Shown one piece after another: positions 1-6,730 of a stretch of DNA of 30,829 nt (position 1 is the first letter of the stretch; the number at the start of each line of letters is the position of its first letter). The DNA is taken from contig CAZUAS010000028.1 in assembly GCA_964618515.1 (NCBI GenBank), positions 1 through 30,829 of the forward strand. The letters are read 5' to 3'. Position numbers and translations under genes: made by a program. The notes below the pieces were generated by a model that saw only the letters and a program-made list of their open reading frames with translations, was not told the DNA's origin and made no database searches. The DNA comes from JAFGNW01 sp964618515. GTDB taxonomy: Bacteria > Zixibacteria > MSB-5A5 > GN15 > FEB-12.

Positions 1-47
1 GAGATGGAATCTCGTGACTGGAGTTCAGACGTGTGCTCTTCCGATCT
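1..47 (-). other. Illumina index-adapter contamination at contig end
   Basis: Positions 14-47 match the 34-base Illumina TruSeq index-adapter stem that ends in CTCTTCCGATCT. Positions 6-13 (GGAATCTC) fit an 8-base index, and 1-5 (GAGAT) fit the end of the P7 oligonucleotide. On the minus strand the adapter translates as IGRAHV, a well-known artefact at the ends of predicted proteins. This is library sequence, not genome. True genomic sequence starts at about position 48. Confidence 0.97.
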
Positions 48-303
48 CGCCTTTCGGATTCAAACAGTTCCAGTAAAAAGTATGGTTATAAACCTGGGCG
101 CCGTTGTTAAATATACCCCCGGCGGCATCCTTTATGATTTCTTCTAGAGTAGCCTTTTCAAATTCCGTTCCCTTGATAAGATTATTCAGATTATTTACAT
201 AGGCTTGATGATGTTTACCATAATGGTATTCGAGGGTTTCTTTTGATATGACCGGCGTCAGGGCATCCATCGCATAAGGTAGTTTCGGCAATTCGTGAGC
301 CAT
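48..303 (-). CDS. Superoxide dismutase (Fe/Mn family), C-terminus cut off by adapter
   Basis: This is the N-terminal 85 residues of an iron/manganese superoxide dismutase, which converts superoxide to hydrogen peroxide and oxygen in the cytoplasm. The start MAHELPKLPYAMDALTP, the helix YHYGKHHQAYVNNLN with the first metal-ligand histidine, and the NHTFYWN segment with the second are all family hallmarks. The C-terminal domain with the DVWEHAYY-type ligands is missing because the contig ends in adapter; full-length members are about 190-200 residues. The FNNGAQVYNHTFYW form resembles iron enzymes (SodB), but the metal cannot be settled from this fragment. The ATG at 301-303 has a strong Shine-Dalgarno sequence (AAAGGAG, complement of 309-315). 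The last residues after NPKG are adapter-encoded. Confidence 0.95.
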
Positions 304-369
304 AATATCTCCTTTCCAGTTTTATCTATTTTTATTTGATGAGTATTTTTTACCCCTTTTTTCATTAAG

Positions 370-396
370 GTTATACGAATTTTCACCCCTTGTCAA
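370..396 (-). promoter_or_regulatory. Possible sigma-70 promoter for superoxide dismutase
   Basis: On the minus strand a perfect -35 box TTGACA (complement of 391-396) is followed after 15 bases by TATAAC (complement of 370-375). The spacer is shorter than the usual 17, so this is only a fair candidate. It would give a leader of about 60 bases before the dismutase ATG. Confidence 0.35.
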
Positions 397-450
397 ATGC
401 AAATATTATTTTGACTTTTTATTAATTTTATACTCACATTTTTTAAACTC

Positions 451-478
451 TTGCATATTAAAATTTGTATATTATATT
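451..478 (+). promoter_or_regulatory. Possible sigma-70 promoter for leader/small RNA
   Basis: TTGCAT (451-456) and TATATT (473-478) are separated by 16 bases in a very AT-rich stretch. Transcription would begin near 485, exactly at the foot of the stem described at 486-551. The AT-richness raises the chance of a fortuitous match. Confidence 0.35.
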
Positions 479-484
479 AAATGG

Positions 485-605
485 GGTGATAAAAACATCG
501 GGGTGATCATCCACTGCTTTTCTTTAGGACTGGCAGATGTCTTCTTATCACACTCCAATATTTAAAAATATTAAGTTGTTAACGCATAACAACATAATGT
601 TTTTT
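485..605 (+). ncRNA. Candidate structured leader or small RNA
   Basis: Three nested or serial inverted repeats lie here. GTGATAA (486-492) pairs with TTATCAC (545-551), and just inside it ACATC (495-499) pairs with GATGT (536-540). The loop holds the palindrome TGATCA. Downstream, AATATT pairs with AATATT at about 557-572. GTTGTTA (575-581) pairs with TAACAAC (587-593), followed after six bases by a T6 run (600-605), like a weak AU-rich intrinsic terminator or attenuator. A promoter candidate ends seven bases before the first stem. It could be a 120-base small RNA or a leader controlling the gene at 694. No known riboswitch family was recognised. Confidence 0.3.
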
Positions 606-623
606 AGAGTCGAATAAAACGGC

Positions 624-655
624 TGTCGGTAAAATTTGTTGTTGACTTACCGACA
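624..655. promoter_or_regulatory. 9-bp inverted repeat, possible operator
   Basis: TGTCGGTAA (624-632) and TTACCGACA (647-655) are perfect inverted arms separated by 14 bases. A TTGACT -35-like hexamer (642-647) touches the second arm, although no convincing -10 follows. The site sits 38 bases upstream of the start codon at 694 and is centred like a repressor or activator site. It could also form a hairpin in a transcript started upstream. Confidence 0.4.
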
Positions 656-693
656 AATATTAAAAATAGTTGTTTAAACGCGGAGCTATAAAA

Positions 694-951
694 ATGGAAA
701 TTAATTTTATATATTCCAAGGACGACCCGCGTCAGACAAAAGCCAGAAATTTTGTTAAGCAGTTTCTTCACGACCGGGGAGTCCTGGCCAAGGTTTTTGA
801 ATCTGACCAGCCCGTTAAATCACCAACCTTGATTATTAATGGCCAGATTTTAACCGACTCCCGTCAGAAACCACGCGGAACCGATACCCGGATGTATCCC
901 GGAATTGATGATATTGCCGAAGTTCTGGAAAAGCACATCTGGAGTTTTTAG
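694..951 (+). CDS. Small thioredoxin-fold-like protein
   Basis: The product is an 85-residue protein of unknown function. It begins MEINFIYSKDDPRQTKARNF, has a long first helix, and carries SPTLIINGQ in the middle. That resembles the cis-proline turn and third strand of glutaredoxin/thioredoxin-like folds (SPTLIIDG in many). It has no cysteine at all, so it cannot be a dithiol oxidoreductase; a binding or structural role is more likely. The reading frame extends to a TTG at 670, but the ATG at 694 has a GGAG Shine-Dalgarno (682-685) eight bases upstream and fits the fold, so it is preferred. It is divergent from the superoxide dismutase and convergent with glyQS. Coding status is well supported; function is not. 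Confidence 0.6.
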   Translation: MEINFIYSKDDPRQTKARNFVKQFLHDRGVLAKVFESDQPVKSPTLIINGQILTDSRQKPRGTDTRMYPGIDDIAEVLEKHIWSF

Positions 952-960
952 TAACGACAT

Positions 961-985
961 CCGGTCAGGGCAGGGCTGACGCCGG
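961..985. terminator. Hairpin between convergent genes
   Basis: CCGGTCAG (961-968) pairs with CTGA-CG-CCGG (976-985), with a two-base bulge and a seven-base loop. It lies in the 48-base gap between the stop at 951 and the glyQS stop at 1000. There is no clear T-run on either side, so intrinsic termination is uncertain. Confidence 0.4.
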
Positions 986-999
986 TAACCATACTTACT

Positions 1000-2334
1000 T
1001 TAATTTACCTTCTCGGTCAAGAAATCTATAATCTGGGGCATCTTCATGCGGGTTTGTTCCATGGTATCGCGGTCGCGGACGGTCATGGTTTCATCTTCAA
1101 TGGTCTGCCCGTCGATGGTTACACAAAACGGCGTTCCGGCTTCATCCATCCGGGCATAACGCCGTCCGACCGCTCCCGATTCATCATAGAAAACCTTAAA
1201 CCGTTTGCCCAGTTCCTTATAAACTTTAAGGGCGAACTCAGGCATACCGTCTTTTTTAACGAGTGGGAAAACCGCCGCTTTGATGGGGGCTATTTTCGGA
1301 GAAAAGCGCAGGAAAACCCGTTTTTCTCCTTTTATTTCCATTTCATCATAACCGTCCACCAGCACCGTCAGCAACGTCCGGTCAGTCCCGGCCGAGGTTT
1401 CGATGATAAAGGGAATAAATTTTTCCGTAAACCGTTCGTCGAAATACCGCATATCCTTGTTGGTGGCTTCCATGTGCCGTTTCAAATCGAAATCGGAGCG
1501 GTTATGGACGCCTTCCAGTTCCTGCCAGCCGAAGGGAAACTCGTATTCGATATCGAACGCTGCTTTGGCATAGTGGGCCAGTTCCTTGGGGCCATGTTCG
1601 TGCCAGCGCAGTTTGTTCATATTCAGACCCAGCTGACGGTACCATTCCCAGCGTTGCTCGCGCCAGTATTCGAACCACCGGGCATCCTCATCGGGATGGA
1701 CAAAATACTGCATCTCCATCTGCTCGAACTCCCGCATCCGGAAAATAAAATTGCCCGGGGTGATTTCATTGCGGAAAGCTTTGCCTATCTGGGCGATGCC
1801 GAATGGAATTTTCTGCCGGGAGGAATTCTTGACATTGAGAAAATTGACATATATGCCCTGAGCGGTTTCCGGACGCAGGTATACGATACTGTTGTCATCG
1901 GGAACCGGCCCGAGATGTGTCCGGAACATCAGGTTGAATTGACGCGGTTCGGTCAGTTCCCCGCCGCAGGTTAGAGGCGACTTGGAAGGTTTCATCGGGC
2001 ACCGGGCTTCCTCAAGCTTGTCCGCTCGGAAACGCGCCTTACAAGTTTTACAGTCCACCATCGGGTCGTTGAATTCGCTGACATGCCCCGACGTCACCCA
2101 GACGCCGGGATGCATGAAAATCGAGGCGTCGATGCCCTCAATATCGTCCCGGCGGTTGGTCATCGAGTCCCACCAGAAATTTTTGATATTGCGTTTGAGT
2201 TCCGAACCGAGGGGACCGTAATCCCAGCTTGAGGACAGACCGCCGTATATCTCCGACGAGGGGAAAATAAAACCGCGCCGCTTGCACAGCGATACTATTT
2301 TATCCATGATGTCGTTGTTGTTGTCGTTCGTCAT
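1000..2334 (-). CDS. glyQS: Glycyl-tRNA synthetase, single-chain class II type
   Basis: This enzyme charges tRNA-Gly with glycine. The 444-residue chain is the homodimeric bacterial/archaeal/eukaryotic-type GlyRS, not the split alpha-beta enzyme of many proteobacteria. Visible landmarks are the N-terminal RRGFIFPSSEIYGG with DYGPLG, a zinc-binding-like CKTCKARF...C insertion near residues 96-125, RPETAQGIYVNF, motif 2 with GKAFRNEITP, and the C-terminal anticodon-binding domain with the DESGAVGRRYARMDEAGTP segment. Length is normal for the family. It is the last gene of an ftsB-recO-glyQS minus-strand group, starting only 10 bases after recO, so co-transcription is likely. The 5-prime end is rich in AAC/GAC codons (MTNDNNND). 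Confidence 0.97.
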   Translation of the reverse strand: MTNDNNNDIMDKIVSLCKRRGFIFPSSEIYGGLSSSWDYGPLGSELKRNIKNFWWDSMTNRRDDIEGIDASIFMHPGVWVTSGHVSEFNDPMVDCKTCKARFRADKLEEARCPMKPSKSPLTCGGELTEPRQFNLMFRTHLGPVPDDNSIVYLRPETAQGIYVNFLNVKNSSRQKIPFGIAQIGKAFRNEITPGNFIFRMREFEQMEMQYFVHPDEDARWFEYWREQRWEWYRQLGLNMNKLRWHEHGPKELAHYAKAAFDIEYEFPFGWQELEGVHNRSDFDLKRHMEATNKDMRYFDERFTEKFIPFIIETSAGTDRTLLTVLVDGYDEMEIKGEKRVFLRFSPKIAPIKAAVFPLVKKDGMPEFALKVYKELGKRFKVFYDESGAVGRRYARMDEAGTPFCVTIDGQTIEDETMTVRDRDTMEQTRMKMPQIIDFLTEKVN

Positions 2335-2344
2335 AACTTTCTTT

Positions 2345-3139
2345 CTAATCTCCAGGTTGACTCTTTTTCAGTTTGTCGAGAAATTCCAGCGATTTCAATT
2401 TCGAACTTATACCCGACTGGTAGCTCAAAAATTTCGACAGGACCTCGATTAACATCGCCGCCTCATCATAGCCTATCGGCAGGGCCGCCGCCTCGTTTAG
2501 CGAGGCGGTTTGCAACGCCGCCAGCAACCTTCGGCTCCCGGCGGAAAGGCTAATATAATACTCTCCCGGCTTTTGGCAAGAGGGACATACAAAACCTCCC
2601 CTTTCCGGCGAAAAATATGCCTCCCCGCCGTTTTTATCAAGGCCGTTATATTCCTTACGGCAACCGACACAGAAAGCCAGCGAAGGATGATACCCCAGCT
2701 GGGAGAGCGTCCGCAGAAGAAAGGTTATAAACAGCGCCGGAAGGTGGTGCTTGTCAACGTTGTTTACCAGGCGCAGAAAACTAAGGAAATAATTATAAAG
2801 CGCTTCCTGGGCTTCCTCTTCGGGTAAAAGCAGGTATAAAAGTTCGCAGGCGGCCGAGCCGTACGCCAGGCGCCCCAGGGAACCGTCTTTTTCGAAAGTG
2901 AAGGCTTCCATTATTTCGCTGTCGGAAAGATAGCCGGTGGTTTCTTTTTCGGATTTATAGAACGTGATCTCCATCCGGCAGAAAGGCACCACCCGCCCGC
3001 GTTTGGTTTTGAACGCCCGCCCGCCGCGGTCGTTGAGGGTCAGTTTGCCGAAATCACGGGTGAAAAAGTGCACCATGCGCGAGGTCTCCGACCAGTTGAA
3101 TTTCTTCAGGATGACCGCTTCGGACTTCTGCAGGGCCAT
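2345..3139 (-). CDS. recO: DNA repair protein RecO
   Basis: RecO acts with RecF/RecR to load RecA on gapped single-stranded DNA in recombinational repair. The 264-residue protein has the N-terminal OB-fold signature (MALQKSEAVILKKFNWSETS followed by FFTRDFGKLTLNDRGGR), a helical middle (LLRTLSQLGYHP), and a C-terminal zinc-finger-like pair CVGC...CPSC near residues 157-190, as in RecO proteins that keep zinc ligands. Length is typical. It overlaps nothing but is tightly packed: 5 bases from the upstream ftsB-like gene and 10 from glyQS. This suggests a single housekeeping transcript. Confidence 0.95.
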   Translation of the reverse strand: MALQKSEAVILKKFNWSETSRMVHFFTRDFGKLTLNDRGGRAFKTKRGRVVPFCRMEITFYKSEKETTGYLSDSEIMEAFTFEKDGSLGRLAYGSAACELLYLLLPEEEAQEALYNYFLSFLRLVNNVDKHHLPALFITFLLRTLSQLGYHPSLAFCVGCRKEYNGLDKNGGEAYFSPERGGFVCPSCQKPGEYYISLSAGSRRLLAALQTASLNEAAALPIGYDEAAMLIEVLSKFLSYQSGISSKLKSLEFLDKLKKSQPGD

Positions 3140-3144
3140 AACGC

Positions 3145-3507
3145 TTACTGACCCCGGAAACGGTAGATAACCTCGTTGGGGTAGGCCATGTGGTAACGGG
3201 TACGAGCGATATATTCGATATAATTGGGGTCGCTCTGGAGCATTTTGCGCACCCGGACGGCGTCGATAAGCTCCACCAGTTGCCGCTGGTTGGCGGCGAT
3301 AAGCTCGGAGCGCTCCATTTCAAGCCGGATAATGCGGATGATGCCGTAGGTGCCGCTCATGAAGGAATAGAGAAAAAACAAAGCGGCCAGAGCCAGGCCG
3401 ATTTTGAACAGCTGCCGCCGCACCCGGGCATCGGTATTGGACAGCCTTTTGAGAAGGTTGCCGGCCGGGGCGAAAAGCGAGGTTTTTTTCTTTATTCGGT
3501 GCGACAT
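3145..3507 (-). CDS. FtsB/DivIC-family septum formation protein
   Basis: The product is a 120-residue single-pass inner-membrane protein of the septum formation initiator family. These proteins help assemble the divisome with FtsL and FtsQ. A basic N-terminus (MSHRIKKK) is followed by a hydrophobic segment near residues 37-53 (IGLALAALFFLYSFMSG), then a coiled coil (residues about 60-85, LEMERSELIAANQRQLVELI). It ends with the typical DPNYIEYIARTRYHMAYPNEVIYRF, matching the (ER)xAR...PGE.ifrf tail. The frame extends to a TTG three codons upstream; the ATG is chosen, though no strong ribosome site is visible. It is the first gene of the group with recO and glyQS. FtsB versus DivIC cannot be decided from sequence. 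Confidence 0.88.
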   Translation of the reverse strand: MSHRIKKKTSLFAPAGNLLKRLSNTDARVRRQLFKIGLALAALFFLYSFMSGTYGIIRIIRLEMERSELIAANQRQLVELIDAVRVRKMLQSDPNYIEYIARTRYHMAYPNEVIYRFRGQ

Positions 3508-3562
3508 GAATCTCAATAAAAACGGCTTTTTTTGTTAAGCAATATAAAAAAAAGTAGTGGGC

Positions 3563-3612
3563 GGCACATGTCCACATGTGCCCCGTCATCCGGCAGATGT
3601 GGACATCTGCCG
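3563..3612. repeat. REP-like inverted palindrome pair A
   Basis: Unit 1 (3563-3582) is GGCACATGT-CC-ACATGTGCC. Unit 2 (3591-3612) is CGGCAGATGT-GG-ACATCTGCCG. Unit 2 is the reverse complement of unit 1 except at one stem base pair, where C-G has become G-C on both sides. So these are two inverted copies of one hairpin with a compensatory change. A GTAG precedes unit 1 at 3554-3557. Confidence 0.75.
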
Positions 3613-3625
3613 GGCACGAGTAGCT

Positions 3626-3693
3626 GTAGGTCAAAACCCTTGCGGTTTCGACAAATATCTTAAAAGTTGTGTCGGGTCCTGAGCCCGCCGACA
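3626..3693. repeat. REP-like inverted palindrome pair B
   Basis: Unit 3 (3626-3653) is a GTAG head followed by a hairpin: GTC/GAC, one mismatch, then AAACC/GGTTT, with loop CTTGC. Unit 4 (3670-3693) is a hairpin with outer stem TGTCGG/CCGACA. They face each other across a 16-base linker, with CGACA ending unit 3 and TGTCG opening unit 4. The core AACCCTT-GCGGTT of unit 3 is shared with units 5 and 6. Confidence 0.65.
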
Positions 3694-3758
3694 GGCGCTA
3701 TTGTGACCCGTCACTAATAAGTTTATAACATCTTGACAGGGCGGTTAAGGTAGTTTTA

Positions 3759-3843
3759 GTAGGGTACAACCCTTTAGTGGTTGTGCCTATTTTATTAATT
3801 GGTAGAAAATTACAGGCCGAACCGCTAAAGGGTTCGTCCCTAC
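3759..3843. repeat. REP-like inverted palindrome pair C (BIME-like)
   Basis: Unit 5 (3759-3788, plus) and unit 6 (3814-3843, minus) are 30-base copies in opposite orientation, identical at 24 of 30 positions. Each begins with GTAG and folds into a hairpin with a one-pair mismatch above two basal G-C pairs. The stem is ACAACC/GGTTGT in unit 5 and CGAACC/GGTTCG in unit 6, so two adjacent stem pairs changed together. GTAG plus a mismatched hairpin, arranged as an inverted pair, is the layout of REP/BIME elements mobilised by RAYT transposases. Confidence 0.75.
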
Positions 3844-3871
3844 GTAAACTATGTACTGAAAATGTTCTTTA

Positions 3872-3907
3872 TAAAATAAAAAGGCAGGATCATTATAATC
3901 CTGCCTT
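3872..3907 (-). terminator. Intrinsic terminator of the TSP3/OmpA gene
   Basis: AAGGCAGGAT (3881-3890) pairs with ATCCTGCCTT (3898-3907), a perfect 10-bp stem with a seven-base loop. On the minus strand it is followed by a T-rich tract (complement of 3872-3880). It lies 57 bases past the stop codon at 3965. Confidence 0.9.
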
Positions 3908-3964
3908 ATCCCTGACATCAAACGGAGTCGTCGCCGAAGCACACCCCATCATTACCTTTCGTGT

Positions 3965-5557
3965 CTATTTGATACTTTCGATTTCCACCCGACGGTTCAT
4001 CAAGCGGCCCTCGCTGGTGTCGTTGTCGCCGATGAAATACTGCGGGTCTTCACCGTAACCGACCGAAGTCATCCGTTCAGCGTCAACGCCCTTGTTGGCG
4101 ATATATGCCTTCACGGCATCAGCCCGTTTCTGCGATAGCTCCAGGTTAAAATCAGCCGGTCCGGTAGCATCGGCAAAACCGCTGATTTTAATTCTGGTAT
4201 CCGGGTAAGCGCGCATGGATTCGGCTATTTCGTCCAGTACGACTTTACCGCCCTCCAACAATTCAAAAGAGCCGGAGGCAAAGGCGATTTTGTTGCTGAG
4301 GGTAATCTTTTCTTCAATGCGTTTGACAATCGGGCAACCGGTTTCATCGACTTTAATGCCCGCCGGTGTACCGAGGCACTTGTCCAGACTGTCCGCGACA
4401 CCGTCCTGGTCGCCGTCGTAAGGACACCCGAACGGGTCAACAGCCGCCCCAACCGGCGTGTTGGCGCATTTATCGAGACCATCGGGAACGCCGTCTTTAT
4501 CGCTGTCGATGGCGACACCGTATTCATCCACCACCGCTCCCAAAGGTGTGTCGGGCTCGCGGTCTTTGTAATCGGGCACACCGTCCTTATCGGTATCGAA
4601 AGGACAGCCATCAGCATCGACCGGCACCGCTTGCGGCGTTTCCGGACACTTGTCCAGACCGTCGAAAACACCGTCCTTATCGGTATCAAGCGGGCACCCG
4701 AACTTATCCACTTTCGCCCCGACCGGCGTATTGGCGCAGGTATCCAGGCCGTTGAAAATACCATCGGCGTCACTGTCAAGAGGACAGCCGGCTTTATCGA
4801 CATGAGCTCCCAGCGGCGTATCCGGACACTGGTCTTTCTTGTCGTTGACGCCATCCTTATCCGTATCCACCCCACCACCGAAATAGTAGGTGATGCCTAT
4901 GGAAGGCTGGAAATGAACGATAAAGGGACGGTCTTCGGGTTCCGTCCAATCGTACACGCCATAAAAATCATCCGGCATATTGTTGTGCAGATTGTGAACG
5001 TCGTAAGTAAATACACCCTGTAAATCAACTGTAAAACGCTCCGTTACCCAGACCGCCAGACCGGCGCCGATTTTAAAAGTAAAATCGTTCGCACGGTAGG
5101 TATCGTCGATAAGGCGGTCGTTCAACCACCACAAATCAAAACCGAACCCACCCAGCAAATAGGGCTGGAATTTACTCTCCGGGAAAAAGAAATAACTACC
5201 GGTCACCCCGATAATTATTCCGTCGATTTTAGCCGAGGCGTCATCCGAACTTAAAAATTTAAACGACTGGTCACTGCTGGCGGTGGAATCATCATAGGTG
5301 CTGGTGTAATCCAGAGAGAGATTCAAAGCAAAACGGTTGGTAAAATGATGACTGAAATTAACGCCGATGCCCCAGCCAAGCATAAACGGTTCATATTTGT
5401 TTTCAAAACGAGAGAAATCATCACCTTCATATAAAGGCGCAAAGAGGGAACCGCGAAAACCGATTCCGTTTCTGCCTTCTCTCTCAGCGGCTGCTAACGG
5501 CACTGCGGCGAGCATTATGAGGGTGAGCAGAAGAAAAACGGTCAGTTTACTTTTCAT
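3965..5557 (-). CDS. OmpA-family outer membrane protein with six TSP3 repeats
   Basis: The 530-residue protein has a signal peptide (residues 1-24, MKSKLTVFLLLTLIMLAAVP then LAAA). A beta-barrel-like region (about 25-228) ends in a GITYYFGGG strand. Six exact 30-residue thrombospondin type 3 repeats (231-410, DxDKDGVxDxxDKCPxTPxG pattern) should bind calcium. A C-terminal OmpA domain (about 411-530, with SGFADATGPADFNLELSQKRA and MNRRVEI) should bind peptidoglycan. The protein probably links outer membrane to cell wall. Repeat 4 lacks both cysteines found in the other five. The frame runs upstream to 5668, but the ATG at 5555-5557 has a strong AAGGAGG site (complement of 5564-5570) and a signal peptide directly after it, and the promoter lies inside the extension. 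Confidence 0.93.
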   Translation of the reverse strand: MKSKLTVFLLLTLIMLAAVPLAAAEREGRNGIGFRGSLFAPLYEGDDFSRFENKYEPFMLGWGIGVNFSHHFTNRFALNLSLDYTSTYDDSTASSDQSFKFLSSDDASAKIDGIIIGVTGSYFFFPESKFQPYLLGGFGFDLWWLNDRLIDDTYRANDFTFKIGAGLAVWVTERFTVDLQGVFTYDVHNLHNNMPDDFYGVYDWTEPEDRPFIVHFQPSIGITYYFGGGVDTDKDGVNDKKDQCPDTPLGAHVDKAGCPLDSDADGIFNGLDTCANTPVGAKVDKFGCPLDTDKDGVFDGLDKCPETPQAVPVDADGCPFDTDKDGVPDYKDREPDTPLGAVVDEYGVAIDSDKDGVPDGLDKCANTPVGAAVDPFGCPYDGDQDGVADSLDKCLGTPAGIKVDETGCPIVKRIEEKITLSNKIAFASGSFELLEGGKVVLDEIAESMRAYPDTRIKISGFADATGPADFNLELSQKRADAVKAYIANKGVDAERMTSVGYGEDPQYFIGDNDTSEGRLMNRRVEIESIK

Positions 5558-5657
5558 AAGTAACCTCCTTTTAATCAGTTTAAAAAGGTCTCTATTTTTC
5601 AATTGATGACTGTGTGTTCGCTCGTCATGGTCTTTCCCTGACATAATTACTATAATT

Positions 5658-5687
5658 AATATAAACAAGTTACTTTCATGAAGTCAA
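5658..5687 (-). promoter_or_regulatory. Sigma-70 promoter for the TSP3/OmpA gene
   Basis: On the minus strand TTGACT (complement of 5682-5687) and TATATT (complement of 5658-5663) are 18 bases apart, or TTATAT at 17. Transcription would start near 5651, giving a leader of about 94 bases that carries the strong ribosome site. Its position excludes the longer reading frame as the real start. Confidence 0.6.
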
Positions 5688-5933
5688 CTGTTTTTTTAGC
5701 CGTAGAAGATAAGCCGGATTGCTGAAAGAGCAAAAAAATACTTTCTTACAAAATTTTCGACTTGATGAGAATTAAAGCCACATGATAAAATGGATGCAAC
5801 CACGTAACTAGATTGAAGAAAATATTTAAAAAATATAATATTAGAATAAGAATTATATCTAATTATGATTACCCATAAAACTATTATAATGTTGATATAT
5901 CAGGAAAGGACTAACTGCAAAGTGACATAGTGC
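5688..5933. other. AT-rich intergenic stretch, nothing identified
   Basis: With 5558-5687 this forms a 376-base gene-free stretch between the OmpA-type gene and tetR. Apart from the promoter at 5658-5687 and the leader, I see no reading frame, strong hairpin or repeat. No clear terminator follows tetR, so read-through into the OmpA-type gene cannot be excluded. Confidence 0.5.
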
Positions 5934-6581
5934 TTATGTTTTTATCCCGTCGAATAAAAACGAAATCAGGTACTCCCCCATTGGGCGCGAAGGCGCGCGG
6001 TGGCGGGCATAATGCCGCCGCACCATCCCTTCGATAATACTCGAAACCAGATATCCGGTCAGCTCGATTTCGAAATCGCCCCGAATCTCGCCGGTTTTCT
6101 CACCGCGTTCGATAATTTCGGTTATATACTCGCGGAAATGCCGCTCCAAGTCGATACCTTCGAGCATAATGGCGGCATGCCTGACCGCACTGGTAATAAA
6201 AAGATAAAAAGCCTGTTCGTCCTCGTAAAGACGGGTGTTGACTGCAATCGCATGATACAGATACAACAGGCGGTCGCGGGCCAGCACGGCTTTTTCCTGG
6301 CGGCGGATTTCCTCAATCATGCGAGTCAGGTAATCGTCAAAAACCAGCACGGTAAACTCCAGCAGATGACTTTTCGATGGGAAATACTGGAAAAACGAAC
6401 CCTTGGAAATCCCCGCCTGTCGGCATATCACCTCCACCGGCAGACCGTCGTAACCGTACTTACCGAACAGCCTTATCGCCGTGCGATACACCTGCTCTTT
6501 TTTTTCGGCCGGCAGGCGCCGGAAAGTATCCGTCACCACCTTCCGCCGCACCAGCTCGACAACCACATTTTCATTGAGCAT
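5934..6581 (-). CDS. TetR/AcrR-family transcriptional regulator
   Basis: A 215-residue dimeric repressor of the TetR family, acting on DNA in response to an unidentified ligand. The DNA-binding domain occupies about residues 20-70: EKKEQVYRTAIRLFGKYGYDG is helix 1, and ICRQAGISKGSFFQYFPSKSHLLEF is the helix-turn-helix plus helix 4, in near-textbook form. The remaining helical part is the ligand and dimer domain and is divergent. It starts 17 bases from a perfect 16-bp palindrome, so autorepression is likely. It is divergent from the inositol-phosphate synthase gene, and the promoter regions abut. The ribosome site AAAGG is weak. The partner gene under control may be the synthase, but spacing makes that less certain. 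Confidence 0.93.
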   Translation of the reverse strand: MLNENVVVELVRRKVVTDTFRRLPAEKKEQVYRTAIRLFGKYGYDGLPVEVICRQAGISKGSFFQYFPSKSHLLEFTVLVFDDYLTRMIEEIRRQEKAVLARDRLLYLYHAIAVNTRLYEDEQAFYLFITSAVRHAAIMLEGIDLERHFREYITEIIERGEKTGEIRGDFEIELTGYLVSSIIEGMVRRHYARHRAPSRPMGEYLISFLFDGIKT

Positions 6582-6598
6582 AAAAACCTTTCAATATA

Positions 6599-6614
6599 AT
6601 GACCAATTGGTCAT
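6599..6614. promoter_or_regulatory. TetR-type operator palindrome
   Basis: ATGACCAATTGGTCAT is a perfect 16-bp palindrome, 17 bases upstream of the tetR ATG. Given the predicted tetR promoter at 6626-6655, it lies just downstream of the transcription start, a position that would block tetR transcription. I saw no second copy in the window. Confidence 0.7.
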
Positions 6615-6625
6615 ATTTAATATAC

Positions 6626-6691
6626 TATAAATATATATTTTTTGTAAAAAGTCAAATTTAATTTGACCCGTCCCGGGAGGCCGAATATTTT
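6626..6691. promoter_or_regulatory. Divergent tetR / inositol-phosphate synthase promoters
   Basis: Plus strand: TTGACC (6663-6668) and TATTTT (6686-6691), 17 bases apart, start near 6698. Minus strand: TTGACT (complement of 6650-6655) with an AT-rich -10 at about 6626-6632. The two -35 boxes are the arms of a perfect inverted repeat, GTCAAAT-TTA-ATTTGAC (6651-6667). So the promoters are back to back and could compete for polymerase or share a regulator. Confidence 0.5.
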
Positions 6692-6730
6692 AGAGCGGTT
6701 AAAAGCAAACCAATTTAGAAAGGAAGTTAA

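Noticed and set aside
411..434. TTGACT...TATACT as a plus-strand promoter
   Set aside because: The spacer is only 12 bases, far too short for a sigma-70 promoter.
3320..3634. A 104-codon minus-strand frame crossing the ftsB start
   Set aside because: It overlaps the FtsB-like gene in another frame and runs through the palindrome cluster; no protein features.
4330..4870. Tandem DNA repeats of 90 bases
   Set aside because: They are explained by the TSP3 protein repeats and are not an independent DNA element or CRISPR-like array.
4225..4878. A 217-codon frame on the minus strand inside the OmpA-type gene
   Set aside because: It is a shifted-frame shadow of the 90-base TSP3 repeats, which keep alternative frames open.
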